Assembly (NCBI GenBank): GCA_964370965.1 | Contig: CAYJLW010000001.1 | Location: 1 to 64,000, forward strand | DNA from: CAYJLW01 sp964370965 | GTDB lineage: Bacteria; Actinomycetota; Acidimicrobiia; UBA2766 | DNA length: 64,000 bases | Reading direction: 5' to 3' | Shown here: positions 7,296 to 15,448 of the stretch, one piece after another | Position numbering within the stretch: position 1 is the stretch's first letter | Layout: each line of letters opens with the position of its first letter | The notes under the pieces: generated by a model | Database searches by the model: none | What the model saw: only the letters and a program-made list of their open reading frames with translations | What the model was told of the DNA's origin: nothing | Program-made: the position numbers and the translations under genes

Positions 7296-8543
7296 TCACG
7301 ACTCCGGGGGCGCCTCCGTCTTGCCGGACATCGACATCTGTGACTTGATGCCGGGGATTTCCCGCCCGGGCAGAAGGCTATGCCAGTAGAACCACTGGAA
7401 CATGAGCTTGCCGAGGTGGTTGAGGCGGGACTCCTTCAGCAGCGGGAGGCCGATGTCGGTGGGGAAGTGACCCGCCAGGGGCTCCGTCTCGTAGTTGAAG
7501 TCGATGAGCATCGCCTTGCCGAAGCCGGTCTCGATGAAGCAGTTGGCGTGGCCGTCGAAGGTGGCGTCGAGATCCTCGCCGGCGAGGAAGCGGCGCACGT
7601 TCTCGACGAGGACCTCGCCCTCGAAGTGCGTCACCGACCCGGCTTTGGAGGCGGGCAGCGTGGAGGCGTCGCCGATGACGAACACGTTGGGCTTGGCGCG
7701 CGACTGCAGGGTCGCCTCGTCGGTGGGGACGAAGTTGAGGTCGTCGCCGAGGCCGGGGGAGCGCCCCACGTACTCGGCGCCGCCGTGCAGCGGGATCACC
7801 GCCGCGAGGTCGAAGGGCACCTCGCGCTCGTCGTAGGAGACCAGGCGGCCGGCCCCGCCGTCGACCTCGCCCGTGTTGAACTCCGGGACGAGCGCGATGC
7901 CCTTCTCCTCGAGGATGCCGGCCAGGGTCGCGGAGGCCACCGGTTTCGTGAAGGCGCCGTCGAGCGGGGTCACGTAGGTGATCTCGACCTGGTCGCGGAT
8001 GCCCCGCTCGTGGAAGTACCAGTCGGCGAGGAAGCAGAACTCCAGCGGCGCCACCGGGCACTTGATGGGCATGTCCACGACGTTGACGACGAGGCGGCCG
8101 CCGTCGAAGCGTGTGAGGGCGGCCTCGAGGGCGGCGGCGCCCTCGAGCGTGTAGAAGGTGAAGACCTTCTCCATCCAGCCCGGGCCGGTGAGTCCCTCGG
8201 TTTCCTCAGGGACGAGCGTCGCCCCGGTGGCGACGACGAGGACGTCGTAGGGGAGCGTGGCGCCGTCCGCGAGGTGAACGGTGTCCGCCTCCACGTCGAC
8301 GTGTTCGACGGCGTCCTGGCGGTAGTCGACGCCCTTGCGAAGCTGGCGGCCGCGGGGCCGCACGATGTCCTCCGGGTGGGTGAGACCGAAAGGAACGAAC
8401 AGGAGGCCCGGCTGGTACACGTGGCGGTCGTTCTGATCGACGACCGTGATCGCGACTTCGTCCTCGGTGAAGGTGCGCCGCAGCCGGTTCGCCACGAGCG
8501 TGCCGCCCGTTCCGGCCCCGAGGACGACGATGCGGCTGCTCAT
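7296..8543 (-). CDS. sqr: sulfide:quinone oxidoreductase-like flavoprotein
   Basis: A 415-residue FAD protein. The Rossmann GAGTGG lies at 9-14, VVATGATLVPEE near 105, and the second dinucleotide site and FAD motif VFVIGDAS near 285. Cysteines in IKCPVAPLEFCF (about 160-170) and in the tail HANCFIET are placed as in SQRs that form a bridging persulfide. The amphipathic C-terminus (MFQWFYWHSLL) could dip into the membrane to reach quinone. It probably oxidises sulfide and hands sulfur to the two downstream carriers. A generic NADH-dehydrogenase-like reductase is the alternative. Confidence 0.8.
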   Translation of the reverse strand: MSSRIVVLGAGTGGTLVANRLRRTFTEDEVAITVVDQNDRHVYQPGLLFVPFGLTHPEDIVRPRGRQLRKGVDYRQDAVEHVDVEADTVHLADGATLPYDVLVVATGATLVPEETEGLTGPGWMEKVFTFYTLEGAAALEAALTRFDGGRLVVNVVDMPIKCPVAPLEFCFLADWYFHERGIRDQVEITYVTPLDGAFTKPVASATLAGILEEKGIALVPEFNTGEVDGGAGRLVSYDEREVPFDLAAVIPLHGGAEYVGRSPGLGDDLNFVPTDEATLQSRAKPNVFVIGDASTLPASKAGSVTHFEGEVLVENVRRFLAGEDLDATFDGHANCFIETGFGKAMLIDFNYETEPLAGHFPTDIGLPLLKESRLNHLGKLMFQWFYWHSLLPGREIPGIKSQMSMSGKTEAPPES

Positions 8544-8636
8544 GAGCTGGCTCCGATCAATGTCGGCGGGTGGCTGCCCACCCCCGATACAAGCACAGGT
8601 TCCCCCTCTCCCCGGCGGTCAGGCGACCCTGAGTGG

Positions 8637-8652
8637 GGGGCCGAAGGGCCCC
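8637..8652. terminator. GC hairpin between mfs and sqr
   Basis: GGGGCC at 8637-8642 pairs with GGCCCC at 8647-8652 over the loop GAAG. It lies just past the end of the minus-strand MFS gene, a plausible terminator without a strong T tract. Confidence 0.4.
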
Positions 8653-8667
8653 TTGTGGTTCCGGCGC

Positions 8668-9834
8668 TCAGCCGGCCTCGATGCGGCGCCCGGCCAGAGC
8701 GAGGACGGCTGTGAGCACGGCGACCACGGCGCCTGAGACCACCAGGGGGAGGCGGCCGTCACCGCCCCATGCGAGGCCCGCCCAGACGCCGGCCAGGAAG
8801 GTGGCCCCGCCCCCGACGCCCTGGAACAGGCCGAGGCCGGTGCCTACGGCGGCGGCGGGGGCGAGGTCGACGATCCAGGCCTTGCCCACTCCCTCCGTGA
8901 GCGCGGTGTAGGCGCCGTAGACCGGGAACAGGACCCAGCACCAGGCCGGGCCCGGGGCAAGGCCGAGGCCGACATAGGCGACGGCGAAGACGCCCAGACC
9001 GGCGGCGAACACCCTCCGGCGGGGGACGCGATCCGAGATCCGGCCCGCTGGATAGCTGAGAGCGGCGTACGTGACGTTGTAGAGCGTGTAGACGACGACG
9101 ATGCCGGCGACGCCGAGGCCGAGCTCCCTCGCCCTCAGGATGAGGAGGGCGTCGGAGAAGTTCACGAGACCGAAGAGCGTGAGAAAGGCGAGGACCCGCC
9201 AGTACGGCGCGGGGAGCGGCGGGCGCGCCGGCCGCGTGTGCGGGGCCCCGCTCCCCGGTACCGGGTCCCGGCGTCGTTCCCGCACGAGGAACACGAGACC
9301 CACACTGGCGGCCGCGGGGAGGAACGCGATCACGAACAGGGGCCGGAGACGGTGGCCGAGCGCCTCGTACAGACCGAGGCCCACGAGGGGGCCCACGACG
9401 GCGCCGGCGGTGTCCACGGCCCGGTGGAAGCCGAACGCGGCACCGCGCTGGTCGGCCGCCGCGCTGTCCGCGATGATGGCGTCCCGGGGGGCGGTGCGCA
9501 CGCCCTTGCCGAAGCGGTCCCCGAAGCGGGCCACGAGCACGAGGGGCCAACTCGTGGCGAAGGCGATGAGGAGCTTGCACACCGACGCCAATCCGTAGCC
9601 GGCGGCCACGAACGGCCTGCGGGCGCGCACGTCCGAGAGCCGGCCCGCCACGGCCTTCACGACCGCGGCCGTCCCCTCCGCGACCCCTTCGATGAGGCCC
9701 ACGACGGCCACGGGCGCGCCGAGCACGGAGGTGAGGAACAGGGGGAGCATGGGGTAGAGCATCTCCGACGCCGTGTCCTGGAGAAAGCTCACCGCCGAGA
9801 GGATCTTGACGTTGCGCGAGATGCGGGTCCGCCC
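8668..9834 (-). CDS. MFS transporter, 5' end lost in assembly gap
   Basis: At least 388 residues with 10-12 hydrophobic segments. It has the MFS signature AGRLSDVRARRP after TM2 and its repeat AGRISDRVPRRR after TM8, and the family start SFLQDTASEMLYPMLPLFL. A GTG exists at 9792, but the reading frame continues upstream as RISRNVKILSAV without a stop into the N run, so the real start is in the gap. The substrate is not recognisable. Confidence 0.8.
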   Translation of the reverse strand, partial: GRTRISRNVKILSAVSFLQDTASEMLYPMLPLFLTSVLGAPVAVVGLIEGVAEGTAAVVKAVAGRLSDVRARRPFVAAGYGLASVCKLLIAFATSWPLVLVARFGDRFGKGVRTAPRDAIIADSAAADQRGAAFGFHRAVDTAGAVVGPLVGLGLYEALGHRLRPLFVIAFLPAAASVGLVFLVRERRRDPVPGSGAPHTRPARPPLPAPYWRVLAFLTLFGLVNFSDALLILRARELGLGVAGIVVVYTLYNVTYAALSYPAGRISDRVPRRRVFAAGLGVFAVAYVGLGLAPGPAWCWVLFPVYGAYTALTEGVGKAWIVDLAPAAAVGTGLGLFQGVGGGATFLAGVWAGLAWGGDGRLPLVVSGAVVAVLTAVLALAGRRIEAG

Positions 9835-9835
9835 G

Positions 9836-9935
9836 NNNNNNNNNNNNNNNNNNNNNNNNNNNNNNNNNNNNNNNNNNNNNNNNNNNNNNNNNNNNNNNNN
9901 NNNNNNNNNNNNNNNNNNNNNNNNNNNNNNNNNNN
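9836..9935. other. assembly gap, 100 N
   Basis: Exactly 100 Ns, a standard scaffold join of unknown true length. The right edge begins with GTGTCCGGG repeated in tandem, which may be why the assembly broke here. Confidence 0.99.
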
Positions 9936-10269
9936 GTGTCCGGGGTGTCCGGGGTGTCCCGAGCTTCCACGCCGCATCTTCCCAGAACGGGACGCCCGGC
10001 GCGGGGCCGCGGTGCCGGACCCCTGAACCTGACCGGCCCTTTTCCCCGGAACCGCCGCCGGCCTGCTATCGTTGCCGGAGTACTGCGGCGCCGGGTCGAG
10101 GCCAGCGTTTCCACGCTCCCCGGCGACTTCCCCAAGCTGTACCAGATGCCCTCTCGGGCCGATCCGCCTCGTGCGGCCCCACCCGATCCCCGTTGCGGAT
10201 GCGCCGCGGAGCTCGGGCGAGTGCGCCCACTATCCGACGATCCCCGCCACAGTGGCGGGCAGGAGTCAT
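9936..10269 (+). promoter_or_regulatory. long leader region of the DEAD-box gene
   Basis: No gene is recognised. TGCTATCGT at about 10062-10070 resembles an extended -10 and would give an untranslated leader of about 190 bases, as is common for cold-inducible RNA helicase genes. GGCAGGAG at 10257-10264 is the ribosome binding site. The promoter call is weak. Confidence 0.3.
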
Positions 10270-11607
10270 ATGTCCACGTTTGCAGCCCTCGGCGTCCCCG
10301 CCGACGTCGTTTCCGCGCTCTCCAAGCGCGGTATCACCTCCCCCTTCCCCGTCCAGACGGCGACCATCCCGGACGCTCTCGCCGGCCGCGACGTCTGCGG
10401 CCGTGCCCCCACCGGGTCCGGCAAGACGCTCGCCTTCGGCATCCCGCTCGTCGCCCGGGTGGGTCGGGCCCAGCCCCGCCGGCCGCTCGCCCTCGTCCTC
10501 GCTCCCACACGCGAGCTCGCTGCGCAGATCGAGCGCGAGCTCGCACCTCTGGCCGCAGTCTGTGGCCGCAGCATCCTGTCCGTGTACGGCGGCGTGGGCT
10601 ACGAGACGCAGCGTCGCCGCCTCCGCAAGGGCGTCGACGTCGTCGTCGCCTGCCCCGGCCGCCTCGCCGATCTCGTCCGGGAGGGCTCCGCCCGCCTTGA
10701 CGCCGTCGAGTACGTCGTCGTCGACGAAGCCGACCGCATGGCGGACATGGGCTTCCTGCCCGACGTCCGCCGCCTTCTCAACATGACGGCCAAGGAATGC
10801 CAGACGGTGCTCTTCTCCGCCACGCTCGACGGCGACGTCGCCGTCCTCGTCCGGGAGTACCAGAGCGACCCGGCCCGTCACGAGGTGGGCGCCGTCGAGC
10901 CCGACATCCGCAGCGCCCGGCACCACTTCTGGACCGTGGAGCAGAACGGCCGGCTCGCCCGCACGTCGGACATGATCACGGAGTCCGGGGCCACGATCGT
11001 CTTCTGCCGCACCCGCCACCGGGCCGACCGAGTGGCCCGCCAGCTCGAGCAGACGGGTGTCACGGCGGCCTCCATCCACGGCGGGCGCTCCCAGGGCCAG
11101 CGTGACCGGGCCCTGAAAGCCTTCGCCAGCGGGCGCGTGGAGGCTCTCGTCGCCACCGACGTGGCCGCCCGCGGCATCCACGTCGACGGCGTTGCCTGCG
11201 TCGTCCACTTCGACGCTCCCGAGGACGCCAAGGCCTACCTCCACCGCTCCGGGCGCACGGCCCGTGCGGGGGCGTCGGGCGTCGTGGTGTCATTCGTGGG
11301 TCGTGACGAAGTGCGCGCCGCCCGCCGCCTCCAGCGGGACCTCGGGTTGCGCGTCGAGATCGAGGCGCCCGGCGCGCCGGCGGGGCGCGACACCCCCCGG
11401 AGGCGCGAGGCTGCCCCGGCGGTCCCGCAGGAGCGCCGGGGCGACGAGTCCGGCCGTGAGGGCGACCACACCGGCAGCGGCCGACACGGCCGCAACGGCC
11501 GCAACGGGACGCAGGGCGGGCAGCGCCGCACCGCCTCCGGACGGACCAGGGACGGGCGGCCCCATACGGTGGGCGCCGGGGGACGGCAACGGGCCCGCCG
11601 CTCCTGA
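10270..11607 (+). CDS. DEAD-box RNA helicase
   Basis: A 445-residue ATP-dependent RNA helicase of the RhlE/DeaD type. Motifs in order: Q motif with FPVQTATIP, Walker A APTGSGKT, PTRELAAQI, CPGRLADL, DEAD (VVVDEADRM), SAT (LFSATL), then in domain 2 IVFCRT, TDVAARGIHVDGV and HRSGRTARAG. The last 100 residues are an Arg/Gly-rich tail (RHGRNGRNG, GGQRR) likely to bind RNA nonspecifically. The ATG at 10270 was chosen over an upstream in-frame start because of the GGCAGGAG site and the FAALGVP start typical of the family. Confidence 0.93.
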   Translation: MSTFAALGVPADVVSALSKRGITSPFPVQTATIPDALAGRDVCGRAPTGSGKTLAFGIPLVARVGRAQPRRPLALVLAPTRELAAQIERELAPLAAVCGRSILSVYGGVGYETQRRRLRKGVDVVVACPGRLADLVREGSARLDAVEYVVVDEADRMADMGFLPDVRRLLNMTAKECQTVLFSATLDGDVAVLVREYQSDPARHEVGAVEPDIRSARHHFWTVEQNGRLARTSDMITESGATIVFCRTRHRADRVARQLEQTGVTAASIHGGRSQGQRDRALKAFASGRVEALVATDVAARGIHVDGVACVVHFDAPEDAKAYLHRSGRTARAGASGVVVSFVGRDEVRAARRLQRDLGLRVEIEAPGAPAGRDTPRRREAAPAVPQERRGDESGREGDHTGSGRHGRNGRNGTQGGQRRTASGRTRDGRPHTVGAGGRQRARRS

Positions 11608-11660
11608 CGTCTCGCTTCTGCCCGCAAGCGCCCCACTGCCCCCACTGATGTGGGCAAACC

Positions 11661-11696
11661 GATGCCGTTGACCCGACATGTCGGGACAACGGCATC
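11661..11696. terminator. 36-base palindrome, probable terminator
   Basis: GATGCCGTTG (11661-11670) pairs with CAACGGCATC (11687-11696), and the interior CCCGACATGTCGGG is itself a perfect palindrome. ATTTTC follows. It is probably the terminator of the helicase gene. The symmetry would also allow cruciform formation or protein binding. Confidence 0.6.
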
Positions 11697-11804
11697 ATTT
11701 TCGGCGGGGAAGCTCACTTCGGGGCGGGGAGCCGCGTCCGGGCGCTGGGACGGGTCGGTCCCCGGTAGTGTGTCGGGCGGGCTTCACGGGACCGAGGAGA
11801 GGGA

Positions 11805-12869
11805 ATGGACAGGCCTGCGGGCGAGTCGTTCAAGGCGACGCTCGATCTCGCTGTCTGGACGGTTGTGCGAGCCCTGACGGCCCTCCCGCTGCCGGTGATG
11901 AGAGCGTTCACGTCCCGCTACAACAAGAGGATCGACGGCCTCGAACCGGAACCCGAGGTGCATCTCGCCCTCCTGCTCATGGACCGTTTCGGGGGGGAGT
12001 CCTTCGAGAACCTCCCGCTCCCTGAGGCTCGCGAGGAGATGCGGCGGACCGCCCGGATCTTCGCTGGGCCGCAGATCCCCTTGGAGCGGGTGGAGGACCT
12101 GAGCGTCCCGGGCCCCGCGGGGGACCTCCCGGTGCGGCTGTACCGGCCTGCGGGCGCACGGACCCCCGCCCCTCTCGTCGTCTACCTGCACGGCGGCGGC
12201 TGGGTGACCGGCGGACTCGACACGCACGACGGGTGCTGCCGCTACCTGGCGGACCGGGCCGGAGTGCTCGTGCTCGCCGTCGACTACCGTCTCGCCCCGG
12301 AGCATCCCTTCCCCGCTGCCGTCGAGGACGCCGTGGCCGCCTTCCGTTGGGCCGTGGCCAAGGCGGCGGACATCGGGGCCGACCCCGAGCGTGTCGCCGT
12401 CGCGGGCGACAGCGCAGGCGGAAACCTCGCCGCCGTCGTCTCCCAGGTGACGACGGCCGAAGGCGGGCCCCGGCCGGCCTTGCAGGTGCTCGTCTATCCG
12501 GTCACGGACCTGTCCGCAAAGCACCCGTCATACCGGCTCTTCACCGACGGCTTCTTCCTCACCGAGGCGCAGATGGACTGGTACCGGGGCCACTACATCG
12601 GAGACGAGGACGGCACCGACCCGCGGATCTCGCCCCTGCTCGCGGAGGATCTCACCGGTCTGCCCCCCGCCTACATTGCCACCGCCGGCTTCGACGTCCT
12701 CCGGGACGAGGGGGAGGCCTACGCCCGCCGCCTACAGGCCGCCGGCGTCCCCACGACGCTGCGTCGCCATCCCGGCCTCGTGCATGGCTTCACCGGGGCC
12801 GCCAGCCTCGGCCGCACCCCCGGGCGCGCCGTGGACGAGATCGCCTCTGCCCTCCGCTGGGCCCTCTAG
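11805..12869 (+). CDS. alpha/beta hydrolase, HSL-family esterase
   Basis: A 354-residue esterase of the hormone-sensitive lipase family. The oxyanion motif is VYLHGGGWVTGG (about 126-137), followed by YRLAPEHPFPAA, the nucleophile elbow GDSAGGNLA (Ser near 207), an acid in GFDVLRDEG and the His in GLVHGF near the C-terminus. It probably hydrolyses short acyl esters in the cytoplasm. The N-terminal 80 residues form the cap helices. ATG 11805 with GAGGAGAGGG upstream. The gene ends inside the first base of the repeat array. Confidence 0.88.
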   Translation: MDRPAGESFKATLDLAVWTVVRALTALPLPVMRAFTSRYNKRIDGLEPEPEVHLALLLMDRFGGESFENLPLPEAREEMRRTARIFAGPQIPLERVEDLSVPGPAGDLPVRLYRPAGARTPAPLVVYLHGGGWVTGGLDTHDGCCRYLADRAGVLVLAVDYRLAPEHPFPAAVEDAVAAFRWAVAKAADIGADPERVAVAGDSAGGNLAAVVSQVTTAEGGPRPALQVLVYPVTDLSAKHPSYRLFTDGFFLTEAQMDWYRGHYIGDEDGTDPRISPLLAEDLTGLPPAYIATAGFDVLRDEGEAYARRLQAAGVPTTLRRHPGLVHGFTGAASLGRTPGRAVDEIASALRWAL

Positions 12870-13327
12870 ATCCTCGAAGGGGGACTGCGTCCCCCCTCGA
12901 ACTCCCCCCTTCGGGCGCGGCCGCCGTCCGGGTCACGGGTCGTTCCGGCCGGGCGGAGCCCGGCCTTGCGAGGAGGTCTCCGTCGTTCACGTCTGGCTGA
13001 CGCGTCCGCGGCGAGATCCTCGAAGGGGGACTGCGTCCCCCTCGAACTCCCCCCTTCGGGCGCGGCCGCCGTCTGGGTTGCGCGCCGTTCCGGCCGGGCG
13101 GAGCCCGGCCTTGCGAGGAGGTCTCCGTCGTTCACGTCTGGCTGACGCGTCCGCGGCGAGATCCTCGAAGGGGGACTGCGTCCCCCCTCGATCTCCCCCC
13201 TTCGGGCGCGGCCGCCGTCTGGGTTGCGCGCCGTTCCGGCCGGGCGCCGGCGGGGTGGGGGGTCCCCGCCGGCACGCGGAGCACCGCCAGGTGCGGAGCA
13301 GACGGTGGGGCCCGGCCTTGCGAGTGG
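12868..13327. repeat. three tandem ~146-bp hairpin repeats
   Basis: Units begin at 12868, 13014 and 13159. Each has hairpin A (GGGGGAC-tgc-GTCCCCC) and hairpin B (GGCCGGGC-gga-GCCCGGCC), then CTTGCGAGGAGGTC and TTCACGTCTGGCTGACGC. The third unit carries an insertion with its own inverted repeats and a changed end. The same A/B pair occurs elsewhere in the window in the opposite orientation (57926, 61071). It sits between convergent genes, and the open frames across it are not real genes. Confidence 0.85.
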
Positions 13328-13343
13328 ATGGCGGTCCCTCCCT

Positions 13344-14153
13344 TCAGCGCATGATGCGCTTGGTCATCATGCGCTCGTACTGCGACGGCCAGATGTGCCA
13401 CACGAGGTAGGACACGAGCGAGGCGCGGGGGAAGAAGAGGAGGCGACGGCGCGCCACGGCGGCGGCGTGGATGGCGTCAGCGAGATCTTCGGGTTCCACG
13501 GGCGTGCCCGTCTCGGTGCGCTGCAGGCTGGGGCGACCGCCGTGTCCGCCGAGGGCGCTGTCGCCTATGCCGGTGCGCACGAAGGACGGGCACACGAGCG
13601 TGACGCTCACGCCGTCACGGCGGACCTCGGCGCGCAGCGAGTCGAAGAGGCCGTGGAGGGCGTGCTTGCTGGCGGCGTAGCCGGTGCGAGTGGCGAGGGG
13701 AGCGAAGCCGGCCACGCTCGACAGCGTGACGACGCGGCCCTTGCGCTCCATGAGCGAGGGGAGCGCCGCGCTCGTGGAGTGGAGCGCTCCGAAGAAGTTC
13801 ACGTCCATGACCCGCCGGAACACCTCCACGTCCGTCTCGGCGAAGAGGCTCACGTGCGTGATGCCGGCGTTGTTCACGAGGACGTCCACGCCGCCCCACG
13901 CGGACACGACGTCGGCGACGGCGTCGCGGCAGGCGTCCGGGTCGGTGACGTCACAGGCCAGGGCGAGGCTGTCGATGCCGGCGGCCGTGAGCTCGGCGGC
14001 CAGACCGTCGAGCGCCTCCTGGTTCAGGTCGAGGAGGGCGATCCGGGCGCCGCCGGCACCGAAGCGGCGGGCCAGGGCCCGGCCGATTCCGCCCGCGGCC
14101 CCCGTGAGGACGACGGACGCCCCCTCGAGCTCTCGTTCGCCGGGTTTCGTCAT
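13344..14153 (-). CDS. short-chain dehydrogenase/reductase
   Basis: A 269-residue classical SDR. The cofactor motif is TGAAGGIG near 17-24, NNAG (VLVNNAGI) near 97, the catalytic Ser in LSSVAGF near 146 and YAASK near 159-163. After the core comes a basic C-terminal extension (RRRLLFFPRASLVSYLVWHIWP) that may associate with membrane, as in SDRs acting on lipids or steroids. ATG at 14153 with GAGGAA upstream. The substrate is unknown. The closest relative in the window is at 34462. Confidence 0.85.
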   Translation of the reverse strand: MTKPGERELEGASVVLTGAAGGIGRALARRFGAGGARIALLDLNQEALDGLAAELTAAGIDSLALACDVTDPDACRDAVADVVSAWGGVDVLVNNAGITHVSLFAETDVEVFRRVMDVNFFGALHSTSAALPSLMERKGRVVTLSSVAGFAPLATRTGYAASKHALHGLFDSLRAEVRRDGVSVTLVCPSFVRTGIGDSALGGHGGRPSLQRTETGTPVEPEDLADAIHAAAVARRRLLFFPRASLVSYLVWHIWPSQYERMMTKRIMR

Positions 14154-14261
14154 GGGTTCCTCGCAGTTCGGGGCACGGCGGCCCCCGTATGTTGCCCGAC
14201 GCGGCGGCTCCGACCCGGGCGGCCGCCCGACCCGCGGCACCAGGCGGGGCCGTCCAGGCCG

Positions 14262-14276
14262 TAGCCTTCCGGGCAT
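14262..14276 (+). promoter_or_regulatory. -10 box before the UPF0104 gene
   Basis: TAGCCT at 14262-14267 lies nine bases before the ATG at 14277, with no Shine-Dalgarno sequence. It is probably a leaderless or nearly leaderless start. Confidence 0.4.
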
Positions 14277-15383
14277 ATGTCCGAGTCCCCTGCCCCAGCG
14301 ACGCACCCGCCCGGGTCATCCGCGCTGAAGCGGTTCGGCATCCGTCACGTCCTGTCCGTCCTGCTTGCCGTTGCCGTCGTCGTCGCCGTGTTCGGCTTCG
14401 CCTTCCCCAAGTTCGCCAGCTACTCCAAGGCGTGGAAGACGATCGCCGCCATGGCGGGCTGGGAGGTCGCCCTGCTGGCTGTCCTCGCCGTGGCGCGCCT
14501 CGGGGTGCCCGCCCTGCAGATGATGGCCGGCCTGCCGGGCGTGAGGTTCTGGCCGGCTTTCGCCGCCATCAACTGGGGGGCGGCGATGTCCAACACCGTC
14601 CCGGCCGGTGGGGCGTTCGGCGTCGGCGTCATGTACGAGATGCTCATCTCGTGGGGGTCGTCGCCAGAGGCGATCACCCGCGAGCTCATCGTGACCGGGA
14701 TCTGGAACGATCTCGTGCGTCTCGCCATGCCGGTCGCCGCCGTGCTCGTCCTCGCGGTTTCCGGGGAGGCCGAAGGCGACGCGCTCCATCTCGCTCTCGT
14801 CGGCCTCCTGGTCCTGGTCGTGGTCGTGGGGCTCGTCCTCTTCGTTCTGCGCAGCGAGCGCCTTGCCCGGGCGCTGGGGGAGCGGGCGGCCCGGGTCGTG
14901 TCATGGGTGCTGCATTTCGGCGGAAGGCCTCCGGTCAGCGGCTGGGGTGACCGCCTCGTGGAGTTCGACCGCGCCACGGGGGTCGTCGTCCGCGAGCGGT
15001 GGCGCGTCCTCACGGAGTCGACGCTCCTCATGGAGCTGTCCCTGTTCCTCCTCGTCTTCCTCTGTGTGCGGTTCTCGGGCATTCCGGCGAGTCGCGTCAC
15101 CGCCTCCGAGGTGTTCGCGGCGTACGTCTTCATGCGGGTCCTGCAGATCATCCCGATCACGCCAGGCGGCCTGGGCGTCGTGCAGATCGGTCTCGCTGGC
15201 GCGCTCGGCCAGTTCGGCGCCCCGGCCGCGGACGCCACGGCCGCCGCTCTCGTGTACACGGCCCTGAGCTGGCTGCCTCCCGTCCCCGCTGGCATCGTCT
15301 CCTTCGTGGTCTGGCGCCGGCGCCGGGGGCGGGGACGAAAGGGCTCGACCGTTCTCCGACCCGCGGTCTCGCCCGAGGCATAG
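14277..15383 (+). CDS. UPF0104/LPG-synthase-like membrane protein
   Basis: A 368-residue integral membrane protein with about eight hydrophobic segments. The glycine-rich TVPAGGAFGVGVMYEMLISWG and PITPGGLGVVQIGLAGAL near the C-terminus are the conserved half-repeats of the lysylphosphatidylglycerol synthase transmembrane family (UPF0104). The soluble aminoacyl-transfer domain of MprF is missing, so it is probably a lipid flippase-like or accessory protein. Confidence 0.82.
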   Translation: MSESPAPATHPPGSSALKRFGIRHVLSVLLAVAVVVAVFGFAFPKFASYSKAWKTIAAMAGWEVALLAVLAVARLGVPALQMMAGLPGVRFWPAFAAINWGAAMSNTVPAGGAFGVGVMYEMLISWGSSPEAITRELIVTGIWNDLVRLAMPVAAVLVLAVSGEAEGDALHLALVGLLVLVVVVGLVLFVLRSERLARALGERAARVVSWVLHFGGRPPVSGWGDRLVEFDRATGVVVRERWRVLTESTLLMELSLFLLVFLCVRFSGIPASRVTASEVFAAYVFMRVLQIIPITPGGLGVVQIGLAGALGQFGAPAADATAAALVYTALSWLPPVPAGIVSFVVWRRRRGRGRKGSTVLRPAVSPEA

Positions 15384-15386
15384 CGA

Positions 15387-15420
15387 GTGCATCCAGTGCG
15401 GTGTCCCGCACGGACTGCAC
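15387..15420. terminator. bidirectional hairpin between convergent genes
   Basis: GTGCGG (15396-15401) pairs with CCGCAC (15406-15411). An outer stem GTGCA (15387-15391)/TGCAC (15416-15420) extends it. It lies between the stop codons of the UPF0104 gene and the SWIM gene. Confidence 0.6.
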
Positions 15421-15448
15421 CCACCCGGGAATGGCCCCTGGGTCCCGC

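Noticed and set aside
12868..13327. Possible CRISPR array
   Set aside because: Units of ~146 bp are repeated nearly whole with no unique spacers, and no cas gene is present.
12676..13410. Open frames on both strands through the 146-bp repeats, giving repeated peptides
   Set aside because: The repeats are hairpin-forming intergenic DNA; the frames start inside a gene or lack ribosome sites.
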